DNA of 64,000 bases from Paraburkholderia caffeinilytica (GTDB lineage Bacteria; Pseudomonadota; Gammaproteobacteria; Burkholderiales; Burkholderiaceae): positions 620,001 through 684,000 of the forward strand of contig NZ_CP031467.1 of NCBI RefSeq assembly GCF_003368325.1. Direction: 5' to 3'. Below the pieces are notes generated by a model. It worked only from the letters and a program-made list of their open reading frames with translations. It made no database searches and was not told the origin of the DNA. Made by a program: the position numbers and the translations under genes. Position 1 is the first letter of the stretch. Each line of letters opens with the position of its first letter. Below are positions 51,790 through 61,199 of this stretch, in pieces.

Positions 51790-54486
51790 TTAGACGGTCA
51801 TCGGGTTGGGTTTGGCGGGATCAAGGTTGTACTTCTTGAGCGCCTCGGCGACGACCTTGCGTTCGATCGTGCCTTCGTCTGCCAGTGCATTCAACGCGGC
51901 AACCGTGACCCAGTAGCGGTCGACTTCGAAGAAGTGACGCAGCTTTTCGCGCGTGTCCGAACGGCCATAGCCATCCGTGCCCAGCACGACGAACTTCTGC
52001 GGCACGAACGCGCGGATCTGCTCGGTCAGCGCGCGCACGTAGTCGGTCGATGCGATGACCGGACCTTGCGCACCCTTCAGCAGCTTCTCGACGTGCGAGA
52101 GCTTCTTCTCTTCCGTCGGGTGCAGCAGGTTCCAGCGCTGCACTTCGTGACCTTCGCGAGCCAGTTCGGTGAAGCTCGGCACGCTCCACAGATCGGCAGC
52201 GACGCCCCAGTCGTTCTTCAGCAGATCGGCAGCGGCGATCACTTCGTTGAAGATCGTGCCCGCGCCCATCAGTTGCACGCGCGGCGCCTTTGCGTCGGCT
52301 TCCGCTTTGCGGAAGGCATACATACCCTTGATGATGTCGGCCGCTACAGCATCGCCCTGCGGAATCGCCGGGTGCTCGTAGTTCTCGTTCATCACCGTGA
52401 TGTAGTAGTACACGTCTTCCTGGTCGGCAACCATGCGACGCAGACCGTCCTGCATGATGACCGCGAGTTCGTAACCGAACGTCGGGTCGTAGCTGATGCA
52501 GTTCGGCACCGATGCCGCCCACAGGAGCGAGTGGCCGTCTTCGTGTTGCAGACCTTCGCCGTTCAGCGTCGTGCGCCCGGCCGTGCCGCCCAGCAGGAAA
52601 CCGCGCGAACGCATGTCGCCCGCCGCCCAGGCCAGATCGCCGATGCGCTGGAAGCCGAACATCGAGTAGAAGATGTAGAACGGGATCATGATCTCGCCGT
52701 GCGTCGAATACGACGTCGCGGCTGCGATCCAGTCACACATGCCGCCGGCTTCGTTGATCCCTTCCTGCAGGATCTGGCCGGATTCCGATTCGCGGTAGAA
52801 CATCAGCTGGTCGGAATCTTCCGGCACGTACTTCTGGCCTTCCTGATTCCAGATACCGATCTGACGGAACAGGCCTTCCATACCGAAGGTACGCGACTCG
52901 TCCGGCACGATCGGCACGATGCGCTTACCGAGCGACTTGTCTTTCAGCAGGATGTTCAGGATCCGCACGAACGCCATCGTCGTGGAGATCTCGCGGCCTT
53001 CGCCCGTGCCCTTCAGCAGCGGCTCGAACGCGTCGAGCGCCGGCACCGGCAGCGAGTCGGCCTTCTGGCGACGCGCCGGCAGATAGCCGCCGAGGTCCTG
53101 ACGGCGAGCGCGCATGTACTCGAGTTCCTTCGAGCCTTCTTCGAACTTGAGGTACGGCACGTGGACGAGGTCTTCGTCGGAGATCGGCAGACGGAACTGG
53201 TCGCGGAATTTCTTCAGCTGGTCCACATGCAGCTTTTTCTGCTGGTGGGTAATGTTCATCGCCTGGCCGGCTTCGCCCATGCCGTAGCCCTTGATCGTCT
53301 TCGCGAGGATGACGGTCGGCTGGCCCTTGGCGTTCGTGGCTTCGGTGAACGCCGCGTAGATCTTGTGCGGATCGTGGCCGCCACGGTTCAGGTTCCACAC
53401 GTCCTCGTCGGACCAGTCGGCGACCAGCGCCTTCAGTTCCGGCGTGTTGAAGAAGTGTTCGCGCACATACGCGCCCGACTCCGACTTGTACGTCTGGTAT
53501 TCGCCGTCGACGACTTCCATCATGCGGCGCATCAGCGCGCCCGACTTGTCGCGTTGGAACAGCGCATCCCAGCGGCTGCCCCAGACGACCTTGATGACGT
53601 TCCAGCCGGCGCCGCGGAATTCGCTTTCGAGTTCCTGGATGATCTTGCCGTTGCCGCGCACCGGACCGTCGAGGCGCTGCAGATTGCAGTTGATCACGAA
53701 CACGAGGTTGTCGAGGCGTTCGCGGCCGGCCATGCCGATTGCGCCGAGCGATTCCGGTTCATCCGTTTCGCCGTCGCCGAGGAAGGCCCAGACCTTGCGG
53801 CCTTCGGTCTTCGCGATGCCGCGCGCCTGCATGTACTTCATGAAACGCGCCTGGTAGATCGCCATGATCGGGCCGAGGCCCATCGAGACGGTCGGGAATT
53901 GCCAGAAGTCCGGCATCAGCCACGGGTGCGGGTACGACGAGATGCCCTCGCCGCCCACTTCCTGACGGAAGTTGTCGAGCTGGTTTTCGGTCAGACGGCC
54001 GAGCAGGAACGCGCGCGAGTACACACCCGGCGACGAGTGGCCCTGCACGAACACGAGGTCGCCGCCATGTTCGGCCGACGGTGCATGCCAGAAGTGGTTG
54101 TAGCCGACGTCGTACAGCGTGGCGGCCGACGCGAACGAGGCGATATGGCCGCCGACGTTCGTGTCCTTGCCCGCGCGCAGCACCATGGCAATGGCGTTCC
54201 AGCGCGTGTACGAGCGAATCCGGTGCTCGAGGTCCTGGTCGCCGGGAATCGGCGCCTGACGCGACACGGGAATCGTATTGATGTAGGGGGTGTTTGCTGA
54301 GAACGGCAAATGTTCGCCGTGCACGCGGGCGAATTCGATTTGTTTTTCGATCAGGTAGTGAGCGCGGTCGGGGCCCACAGCAGAAATCACGCCATCCAGC
54401 GCTTCAAGCCATTCGCCGGTTTCCTGGGGATCGTCGTCTTTTTCAGCGGCGACATATTTCATGACTTCGTCGGGTACAGCGGACAT
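51790..54486 (-). CDS. aceE: pyruvate dehydrogenase E1 component, homodimeric type
   Basis: Thiamine diphosphate enzyme that decarboxylates pyruvate. 898 residues from ATG 54486 (MSAVPDEVMKYVAAEKDDD) with GGAGACGAGC ahead. The ThDP motif is FLGDGETDEPESLGA; also AFVRILNILLKDKSLGKRI and GTDGYGRSDTREKLRHFFE. The frame extends 46 residues upstream through the promoter dyad, which I reject. First gene of aceE-aceF-lpdA; divergent from a histidine kinase gene. Confidence 0.98.
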   Translation of the reverse strand: MSAVPDEVMKYVAAEKDDDPQETGEWLEALDGVISAVGPDRAHYLIEKQIEFARVHGEHLPFSANTPYINTIPVSRQAPIPGDQDLEHRIRSYTRWNAIAMVLRAGKDTNVGGHIASFASAATLYDVGYNHFWHAPSAEHGGDLVFVQGHSSPGVYSRAFLLGRLTENQLDNFRQEVGGEGISSYPHPWLMPDFWQFPTVSMGLGPIMAIYQARFMKYMQARGIAKTEGRKVWAFLGDGETDEPESLGAIGMAGRERLDNLVFVINCNLQRLDGPVRGNGKIIQELESEFRGAGWNVIKVVWGSRWDALFQRDKSGALMRRMMEVVDGEYQTYKSESGAYVREHFFNTPELKALVADWSDEDVWNLNRGGHDPHKIYAAFTEATNAKGQPTVILAKTIKGYGMGEAGQAMNITHQQKKLHVDQLKKFRDQFRLPISDEDLVHVPYLKFEEGSKELEYMRARRQDLGGYLPARRQKADSLPVPALDAFEPLLKGTGEGREISTTMAFVRILNILLKDKSLGKRIVPIVPDESRTFGMEGLFRQIGIWNQEGQKYVPEDSDQLMFYRESESGQILQEGINEAGGMCDWIAAATSYSTHGEIMIPFYIFYSMFGFQRIGDLAWAAGDMRSRGFLLGGTAGRTTLNGEGLQHEDGHSLLWAASVPNCISYDPTFGYELAVIMQDGLRRMVADQEDVYYYITVMNENYEHPAIPQGDAVAADIIKGMYAFRKAEADAKAPRVQLMGAGTIFNEVIAAADLLKNDWGVAADLWSVPSFTELAREGHEVQRWNLLHPTEEKKLSHVEKLLKGAQGPVIASTDYVRALTEQIRAFVPQKFVVLGTDGYGRSDTREKLRHFFEVDRYWVTVAALNALADEGTIERKVVAEALKKYNLDPAKPNPMTV

Positions 54487-54562
54487 GCTCGTCTCCTGGA
54501 TATAGAGGAACGCTCTTTGAACAGACGACGCGGACGAAGCACGACCGCGGCAGCTTCGGGCG

Positions 54563-54592
54563 ATTGTAATAAGGGTCCTGACGTCTGCGCAA
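54563..54592 (-). promoter_or_regulatory. putative aceE promoter
   Basis: Minus-strand TTGCGC (54587-54592), 18-bp spacer, TACAAT (54563-54568). The -35 box overlaps the left arm of the large dyad, pointing to direct control there. Confidence 0.5.
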
Positions 54593-54650
54593 CAAAATTT
54601 TCGAATTACGAGATCGAATCTCATAATGCGGAAAATTGTTGCGGCGCAAC
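54588..54650. promoter_or_regulatory. concentric dyad operator in the aceE/kinase intergenic region
   Basis: Inner arms ATTACGAGAT (54605-54614) and ATCTCATAAT (54618-54627) match at 9 of 10 around CGA. Outer arms CGCAACAA (54588-54595) and TTGTTGCG (54636-54643) share nearly the same centre. A third palindrome GTTGCG-G-CGCAAC (54638-54650) overlaps the right arm. This fits a multi-dimer operator. Confidence 0.6.
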
Positions 54651-54752
54651 CTGATTTGACTGCCGATCGACGGATACGTCGGCTAGTTTGCGCCGATTAC
54701 CGTCACTTTCTGCGCTTTTTTGCGCCATTTGCTAGCGACACGCTGCGCTACA

Positions 54753-57278
54753 ATGCCACGCATGTTGACCGAACGGCTTTTCGCACGCTCGGCGCGCACC
54801 GCCGGTTCGCCGGGCGATTCGACGCCGTCCTCCCGCTGGCACCACGGACCGTGGTGGTCGAACTCCTATTTGCTCACGCCGCTGCTGTCGATCCTGGTTT
54901 TCCTGGTCGTCATGAGCCTGATTCTATGGAGCCTGAACCGGCGCGAACAGCAGCAGCAGGAAGACACGCTCTACCGTAATGTCGCGTGGGCGCAGCAGCA
55001 GATCCGCCTGTCCATGACCGGCGCGCAGGAACAGATACAGGCCCTTTCCCGCGATCTCGTCGCCGGCCACGCCGATCCGCATTCATTCCAGGTGTCCACC
55101 ACCGACATCATGCAGGGGCATCCCGAGATCCTCTACATGAACTGGTACACGAGCCTGCAGCAGCCGCGCTGGCCCAATACCGCGCTCCCCGTGTTCGGCC
55201 AGCGCCTCGCCAAACCGAACGACGCGCAAATGGACGAGGCCGTCAAAGCCGCCTTCAACGAGGCCCGCAATACGCGCCGCCAGGTGTACTCGCCGCTGAT
55301 CTACGACGACCTCGGCAACGGCTACATCACGCTGCAAACGCCGGTCTACCGCGACCGCGACTTCCTCGGCACGATTGCCGCCGTGTTCTCGGTGGAAGGC
55401 ATCCTGAAGCACGACATTCCGCCCGAGTTGTCGGCGAAATACAAAATCTCGATCATCGACGTGAACAACCGCGAGTTGACCACCACGTCGACCCGCCCGC
55501 GCCTGCCGCGCGACATGTTCTACGATCTGCCGCTCGACCCGCCGGGCCAGGGTGTCTCGGTGCGCGTCTACGCGTTCCCGCAGATGACCAACTTCACCAA
55601 CAACACGCTGGTGTGGCTGGTGGCCGGCCTGTCGTGCTTCGTGTTGTGGAGTCTGTGGAGCTTGTGGAAGCACACGCGGCAACGCTTCGAGGCACAGCAG
55701 GCGCTCTACGCCGAAGCGTTCTTCCGCCGCGCAATGGAAAACTCGGTGCTGATCGGCATGCGCGTGCTCGACATGCACGGCCGTATCACCCACGTCAATC
55801 CGGCCTTTTGCCGCATGACCGGCTGGGACGAAAGCGATCTGGTCGGCAAGAATGCGCCGTTCGCTTACTGGCCGCGCGACGCCTACCCCGAGATGCAACG
55901 CCAGCTCGACATGACGCTGCGCGGCAAGGCACCCTCATCGGGTTTCGAATTGCGGGTGCGCCGCAAGGACGGTTCGCTGTTCCACGCGCGCCTCTATGTG
56001 TCGCCGCTGATCGACAGCTCGGGCCGCCAGACCGGCTGGATGTCGTCGATGACCGACATCACCGAACCGAAGCGCGCGCGCGAGGAGCTCGCCGCCGCGC
56101 ACGAGCGCTTCACGACCGTGCTCGAAAGTCTCGACGCCGCCGTCTCCGTGCTGGCCGCCGACGAAGCCGAACTGCTGTTCGCCAACCGCTACTACCGTCA
56201 CCTGTTCGGCATTCGCCCGGACGGCCATCTGGAACTGGCGGGCGGCGGGTTCGACAGCGCCCAGGCCTCGTCCGATTCGATCGATATGGTGGATGCCTAC
56301 GCCGGTCTGCCGGCTGCCGCGTTGACCGAAAGCACCGCCGACGCGCAGGAAGTCTATGTGCAAAGCATCCAGAAATGGTTCGAAGTGCGCCGCCAGTACA
56401 TCCAGTGGGTGGACGGCCATCTCGCGCAGATGCAGATCGCGACCGACATCACCACCCGCAAGCAGGCTCAGGAACTCTCGCGTCAGCAGGACGAGAAACT
56501 GCAGTTCACCAGCCGCCTGATGACGATGGGCGAAATGGCCTCCTCGCTCGCGCACGAACTGAATCAGCCGCTCGCGGCAATCAATAACTATTGCTCTGGA
56601 ACCGTGGCACTGGTTAAATCCGGTCGAACGACGCCTGACAATCTCCTGCCCGTGCTCGAGAAAACCGCCCAACAGGCGGTGCGGGCTGGCATGATCATCA
56701 AGCGCATTCGCGAATTCGTGAAACGCAGCGAGCCGAAACGCCAGGCCACGCGCGTAGCCGATATCGTCGCGGACGCGGTGGGTCTCGCCGAACTCGAAGC
56801 GCGCAAGCGCAAGATTCGCATCGTGACCGATCTGCGCTCGCGCCTGCCGGTGATTTACGTCGACCCGGTGCTGATCGAGCAGGTGCTGGTGAACCTGCTG
56901 AAGAACGGTGTCGAAGCCATGCACGACGCGCGGCCGAATGCGGTCGACCCCGTGATTCGCGTGGTCGTGCGACTGGAGAGCGGGTTTGTCTGCATCAGCG
57001 TCGTCGACCAGGGGCCGGGCGTCGACGAAGCGACAGCCGAGCGTCTCTTTGAACCGTTTTACAGCACCAAGTCCGATGGCATGGGCATGGGGTTGAACAT
57101 TTGCCGTTCGATTATCGAATCGCACCGCGGCCGTCTGTGGGTGGTCAACAACGTCGAATCCGACGGCCACATCACAGGCGCCACGTTCCATTGCAGTCTG
57201 CCTATTGGAGAGCCTGACGGCCCGAGCAACGGCGGGTCAGAGGCGCCGACACCACAAACCGTTACGGGAGAGCTATGA
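54753..57278 (+). CDS. membrane PAS-domain sensor histidine kinase
   Basis: About 841 residues (ATG 54753 or 54762). TM1 at 39-61 and TM2 at about 283-305 enclose a 220-residue periplasmic sensor region. Then come a PAS/PAC domain (VNPAFCRMTGWDESDLVGK), a second PAS-like domain, a HisKA box (ASSLAHELNQPLAAINNYC, phospho-His near 602) and HATPase (DQGPGVDEATAERLFEPFYS, GMGMGLNICRSIIESH). The H box is of the FixL/DctB type. The haem-ligand signature of rhizobial FixL PAS domains is not evident. The stop overlaps the regulator start by 4 bases. Ligand unknown. Confidence 0.92.
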   Translation: MPRMLTERLFARSARTAGSPGDSTPSSRWHHGPWWSNSYLLTPLLSILVFLVVMSLILWSLNRREQQQQEDTLYRNVAWAQQQIRLSMTGAQEQIQALSRDLVAGHADPHSFQVSTTDIMQGHPEILYMNWYTSLQQPRWPNTALPVFGQRLAKPNDAQMDEAVKAAFNEARNTRRQVYSPLIYDDLGNGYITLQTPVYRDRDFLGTIAAVFSVEGILKHDIPPELSAKYKISIIDVNNRELTTTSTRPRLPRDMFYDLPLDPPGQGVSVRVYAFPQMTNFTNNTLVWLVAGLSCFVLWSLWSLWKHTRQRFEAQQALYAEAFFRRAMENSVLIGMRVLDMHGRITHVNPAFCRMTGWDESDLVGKNAPFAYWPRDAYPEMQRQLDMTLRGKAPSSGFELRVRRKDGSLFHARLYVSPLIDSSGRQTGWMSSMTDITEPKRAREELAAAHERFTTVLESLDAAVSVLAADEAELLFANRYYRHLFGIRPDGHLELAGGGFDSAQASSDSIDMVDAYAGLPAAALTESTADAQEVYVQSIQKWFEVRRQYIQWVDGHLAQMQIATDITTRKQAQELSRQQDEKLQFTSRLMTMGEMASSLAHELNQPLAAINNYCSGTVALVKSGRTTPDNLLPVLEKTAQQAVRAGMIIKRIREFVKRSEPKRQATRVADIVADAVGLAELEARKRKIRIVTDLRSRLPVIYVDPVLIEQVLVNLLKNGVEAMHDARPNAVDPVIRVVVRLESGFVCISVVDQGPGVDEATAERLFEPFYSTKSDGMGMGLNICRSIIESHRGRLWVVNNVESDGHITGATFHCSLPIGEPDGPSNGGSEAPTPQTVTGEL

Positions 57279-57919
57279 ACAGCCCAGTCACCACACAGGA
57301 AACTGTCTTTGTCGTCGACGACGATGAGGCCGTGCGAGATTCGCTGCGCTGGCTGCTGGAGGCGAACGGCTACCGCGTGCAATGCTTCTCCAGCGCCGAG
57401 CAGTTCATCGACGCATGGCAGCCGCATACGCATCCGGGCCAGATCGCATGCCTGATTCTCGATGTGCGGATGTCAGGCATGAGCGGGCTCGAGCTGCAGG
57501 AACGCCTGATCGCCGACAACGCGTCGCTGCCGATCATCTTCGTGACGGGGCACGGCGACGTGCCGATGGCTGTGTCGACGATGAAAAAAGGCGCGATGGA
57601 CTTCATCGAAAAACCGTTCGACGAAGCCGAACTGCGCAAGCTGGTCGAGCGCATGCTCGACAAGGCGCGCAGCGAAAGTACCAGCGTGCAGCAGCAACGC
57701 GCCGCCGCCGAACGTCTGGGCAAGCTGACCGCGCGTGAGCACCAGGTGCTCGAGCGCATCATCGCCGGCCGCCTGAACAAGCAGATCGCCGACGACCTCG
57801 GCATCAGCATCAAGACGGTTGAAGCGCACCGCGCGAACATCATGGAAAAGCTCAACGTCAATACGGTTGCCGATCTGCTGCGACTGGCGCTGTCGAACAA
57901 GCCGCAACCGGCGCAGTGA
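57275..57919 (+). CDS. FixJ-family response regulator
   Basis: 214 residues: receiver domain with acidic pocket VVDDDEAV, phospho-Asp in LILDVRMSG, FVTGHGDVPMAV and Lys in FIEKPFDE; linker; LuxR-type HTH (LTAREHQVLERIIAGRLNKQ, IADDLGISIKTVEAHRANIM). Coupled to the kinase by an ATGA overlap, so cognate. Similar pairs in Burkholderia are called FixLJ. Targets unknown; the adjacent aceE dyad is a candidate. Confidence 0.93.
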   Translation: MNSPVTTQETVFVVDDDEAVRDSLRWLLEANGYRVQCFSSAEQFIDAWQPHTHPGQIACLILDVRMSGMSGLELQERLIADNASLPIIFVTGHGDVPMAVSTMKKGAMDFIEKPFDEAELRKLVERMLDKARSESTSVQQQRAAAERLGKLTAREHQVLERIIAGRLNKQIADDLGISIKTVEAHRANIMEKLNVNTVADLLRLALSNKPQPAQ

Positions 57920-58515
57920 ACCAATAAGCATAACGACCGCGGTACACCCCGCGGGTCGCGACTGTGTCTCAAAGGCCGGACTGCCGAACAGTCCGGCCGG
58001 CTTTGCTCCTCTCTCCTCCCTCCCCCTGCTTCACAACAACTTCACAACAACTTTGCAACCACGTCGCGACAGCGACCGGCGGCATGACTCAGCACACCCG
58101 CATTCACATCCGTCAATCATTACGCATAACTCAGCATACGCTTACGTCGGGCGGCAATAACTTCTTTCCTCCGACAAGATTGACAAGCGCTGCTACTCCC
58201 CTTAATTTACACAGAACTCCTCAATAGGAACCGTTGATGCCCGATGAACGCGGGACAAACGTGCTGTCGTTATCGTATGCGGCGTCGCCATGCGACGTAA
58301 ATCAACTAAGACGGTTGCGCCGCATTGCCGAGGTATCCGTCACATCGAACGGTTCAAGCGGAGCTGAGCCGGCCTTTATTCGCCTTACTCGCCTGATTCA
58401 CCTTACTCGCCCTACGCGCGTTACCCGCTTCCCTCTCCATTGCGTCGCTCCAAAGCAGCGCAGCATGCGCTGCTCATCCACTTCGCGCGTCTAACCCAGC
58501 CGGGAGGATTTCATC
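57920..58515. other. 596-bp gap between the response regulator and the DUF3300 gene
   Basis: No gene that I can support. A hairpin GGCCGGACTG-CCGAA-CAGTCCGGCC at 57974-57998 probably ends the two-component transcript, although the U-run is poor. At 58380-58430 there are degenerate CGCCTTACT-like repeats. GGAGG at 58503-58507 belongs to the next gene. Confidence 0.55.
57974..57998 (+). terminator. hairpin after the response regulator
   Basis: Perfect 10-bp GC-rich stem with 5-base loop 54 bp past the stop; the following GGCTTTGC has only three T. Confidence 0.55.
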
Positions 58516-59793
58516 GTGAAACGATCCGGAACACACCGTTCGCGTGTGTTGCTTGTTTGCGCCGCACTTGCGGGCGCACCACTCTTCGTCGGTCTGGCCA
58601 TGCCGGGCGCGGTTTACGCGCAAAGCGCCGCGAAGCTGTCGAACCAGCAACTCGATTCGCTGACCGCGCCCATCGCACTTTATCCCGACGCGCTGCTCGC
58701 GCAGGTGTTGATGGCCGCCACCTTCCCACAAGACGTGCAGGCTGCGGCCGCATGGTCGAAAGCAAACTCGAAGCTGCAAGGCGACGACGCCGTCAAAGCG
58801 GTCGCGTCCGAGCCCTGGGACCCAAGCGTGCAGTCACTCGTCGCCTTCCCGCAGGTCCTCGCGACCATGGCGTCGAAACCCGACTGGGTCTCGCAACTCG
58901 GCACCGCCTTTCTCGGCCAGTCGAATGACGTGATGGACTCCGTGCAGCGCCTGCGCAAACAGGCGCAGGCCGCCGGCAATCTGAAAACAAGCTCGCAGCA
59001 GAAGATCGTGGTCGAGCAAAGCACGATTCAGATCGTGCCGGCCAATCCGCAGGTGGTCTACGTGCCGACGTATAACCCGACTGTCGTCTACGGTGCGTGG
59101 CCCTATCCCGCCTACCCGCCCGTGTATGTGCCGCCGCCTCCCGGTTATGCAATCGCGAGCGGTTTGGCTGCCGGCCTCGCGTTCGGCGCCGGCGTCGCGG
59201 TGGCCAATTCGCTGTGGGGCGGTTTCAACTGGAACACGCACGACGTCAATATCAACGTGAACCGGTACAACAACATCAATGTGAACAACCGGATCAACGT
59301 GAACAGCAGCACGACGAACTGGAACCGCAACACTAACGTCAATCGCAACGTCAACAATACGAACATCAACCGCAACGTCAACAACAACCTCGGCGGCACG
59401 CAGCGCGATGCCTATCGCGGCCGCGACGACACCGCCCGCGCCCAGGCGCAGCAGACCTTGCAGAACCGCACCGGCCAGAACCTGAGCGGCAATGCAAGCC
59501 AGCGCGTGCAAGGGATTCACCAGGGCGGTACGCAGAACGCCGATTTGCAGAACCGCGCGCAGAACACCAACCGCGATAACGCATTACGCGGCGCCGGCGA
59601 CGGCAACACCGCGCGGCAGGACACGCAGCGTGGCCAGACAAGCCGCAACGCAGCCTCGAACAGTTCCGGCGGCGGCCTCGGCGCCAACGGCGGCGGTCAG
59701 CAACGCACGGGCGGCGGTTTCGCTGCAAACGGCGGAGGCGGCAGACTGGGCGGTGGTGGCGGCGGCGAACGCCACCTCGGCCGCAACCGTTGA
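58516..59793 (+). CDS. DUF3300 family secreted protein with Asn-rich region
   Basis: 425 residues from GTG 58516 after GGAGG. Signal peptide ending VYAQ; DUF3300 core LTAPIALYPDALLAQVLMAA, QSLVAFPQVLATM and IQIVPANPQVVYVPTYNP. Then a hydrophobic Ala/Gly helix and an Asn-rich stretch at residues 241-295 (NVNRYNNINVNNRINVNSS), ending in Gly-rich sequence. Periplasmic or surface location is likely. Function unknown. The DUF2950 gene follows by 20 bp, a pairing that I recall from other proteobacteria. Confidence 0.88.
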   Translation: MKRSGTHRSRVLLVCAALAGAPLFVGLAMPGAVYAQSAAKLSNQQLDSLTAPIALYPDALLAQVLMAATFPQDVQAAAAWSKANSKLQGDDAVKAVASEPWDPSVQSLVAFPQVLATMASKPDWVSQLGTAFLGQSNDVMDSVQRLRKQAQAAGNLKTSSQQKIVVEQSTIQIVPANPQVVYVPTYNPTVVYGAWPYPAYPPVYVPPPPGYAIASGLAAGLAFGAGVAVANSLWGGFNWNTHDVNINVNRYNNINVNNRINVNSSTTNWNRNTNVNRNVNNTNINRNVNNNLGGTQRDAYRGRDDTARAQAQQTLQNRTGQNLSGNASQRVQGIHQGGTQNADLQNRAQNTNRDNALRGAGDGNTARQDTQRGQTSRNAASNSSGGGLGANGGGQQRTGGGFAANGGGGRLGGGGGGERHLGRNR

Positions 59794-59813
59794 ACGATCA
59801 AGAGGAGTCCCTG

Positions 59814-60755
59814 ATGATTCGCTTATTTCCACGCGGCGCGTTGCGCGCCCACGTTCTGACACTCGCCGCCGCCTTCGGCACGACCGGCACCCTGCTGGTG
59901 GCGCCGGTACTGCTGCTCGGCGCGAGCGCCGCACACGCGCAGACGGTCTATCCCAGTGCCGACGCCGCCGCCAGCGCGTTTGTCGACGCCTTGGCCCGCA
60001 ACGACGAAGGCGCCCTCAAACACGTACTCGGCAACGATTTTCATCGCTTCATTCCTACCGAAGGAATCGGCGAGGACGATATCTACCAGTTCCTCGGCGC
60101 ATGGTCGAAAGGGCACCAGATCGTTGAGGATCCCGTGAAGAGCAAGGGTCGCACAACCGCCCATCTGGCCGTAGGCGACAGCGGCTGGACCTTGCCGATT
60201 CCGCTCGTGCAGGCGGGCAAGGGTTGGCGTTTCGATCCGCCCGCCGCGCAGGACGAGATGCTGACGCGCCGCATCGGCCGCAACGAACACGCGGCGATCC
60301 TGACCTCGCTCGCCTACCTCGACGCGCAAAACGATTATCACAATCTGACCCAGCACTACGCCCAGCGCTTCGTCAGTACGCAGGGCCAGCACGACGGCCT
60401 GTACTGGGCAACGGCGCCCGGCGAAACGGAAAGCCCGCTCGGACCACTCGCCGCCACCATGCCCAACGGCACCCTGCCGAAAGAGGCCTACCACGGCTAC
60501 CACTACCGGATCCTGACGGCGCAAGGTGCGCACGCGAAGGGGGGCGCGCAGAACTACGTCGAAAACGGCGTGCTGGCCAAAGGTTTCGGTCTGATCGCTT
60601 CGCCGGCCGAGTACGGCAAGACCGGCGTGATGAGCTTTATCGTCAATCAGGACGGTCAGGTCTATCAGAAGAACCTCGGGCCGCAGACCGCGCGTGCGGC
60701 GGCCGCCATTAAGTCGTTCGACCCTGACGATAGCTGGCAGCCGGCGCAGGAGTAG
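59814..60755 (+). CDS. DUF2950 family secreted protein
   Basis: 313 residues from ATG 59814 with AGAGGAG ahead. Signal peptide ends at AHAQ. Family features: FRFDPP-like WRFDPPAAQDEMLTRRIGRN, YHGYHYRILTAQGAHAKGG, VLAKGFGLIASPAEYGKTG and MSFIVNQDGQVYQKNLG. Function unknown; cotranscribed with the DUF3300 gene, so the two secreted proteins probably act together. Confidence 0.88.
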   Translation: MIRLFPRGALRAHVLTLAAAFGTTGTLLVAPVLLLGASAAHAQTVYPSADAAASAFVDALARNDEGALKHVLGNDFHRFIPTEGIGEDDIYQFLGAWSKGHQIVEDPVKSKGRTTAHLAVGDSGWTLPIPLVQAGKGWRFDPPAAQDEMLTRRIGRNEHAAILTSLAYLDAQNDYHNLTQHYAQRFVSTQGQHDGLYWATAPGETESPLGPLAATMPNGTLPKEAYHGYHYRILTAQGAHAKGGAQNYVENGVLAKGFGLIASPAEYGKTGVMSFIVNQDGQVYQKNLGPQTARAAAAIKSFDPDDSWQPAQE

Positions 60756-61199
60756 CCAGAAGTCGCTCGACGGCCGCGGCGGCGCACCCGCCGGCCGCGC
60801 CGATCTACGTTGGAACCGGCAAGATGTCCATGTTGACGCAGGCGCCGCCATTCGGCGCCTGCGTCCATTGCCGATGCCCGCGCGTCGATGCCCGCGAGAT
60901 CACCCTGCGTCGGCACCCATGTCGGCGTGTCAGCACCGGCATCCTCGTCGGCACACCCACGGCCGCCAATCACGTCCGGCGCCCAGCGCCAGCATGCACA
61001 GTCGGCCCGCCCCGGAATCCACACATGGCACGCCATGCGGGGCCGGTATAATGTCGGACTTTGCAGCGCTGCTTATCCCTGATTCGCGCCGCGCGCTTTT
61101 CATGCGCCGACCCGTTTCCGGTGAAAAGCGCCATCGCCCATGCCGCACATGCGGGCCCGCGCCCTGCTCCGCTTTCCAAACTGCCCATCTCGACCGACC
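60756..61199. other. 444-bp gap between DUF2950 and folD
   Basis: No gene supported. A perfect 13-bp stem, GACGCAGGCGCCG / CGGCGCCTGCGTC at 60835-60865, probably marks the end of the DUF3300-DUF2950 transcript, though no T-run follows. TATAAT at 61047-61052 may be the folD -10 box; no good -35 is seen. Confidence 0.55.

Noticed and set aside
51703..54300. 865-codon open frame on the plus strand opposite aceE
   Set aside because: High-GC codon bias leaves long open frames antisense to real genes; the product is His/Arg/Val-rich with no family likeness, and aceE is certain.
54487..54624. 46-residue extension of AceE through the dyad
   Set aside because: The start at 54486 has a strong ribosome-binding site and the family N-terminus; the extension crosses the promoter.
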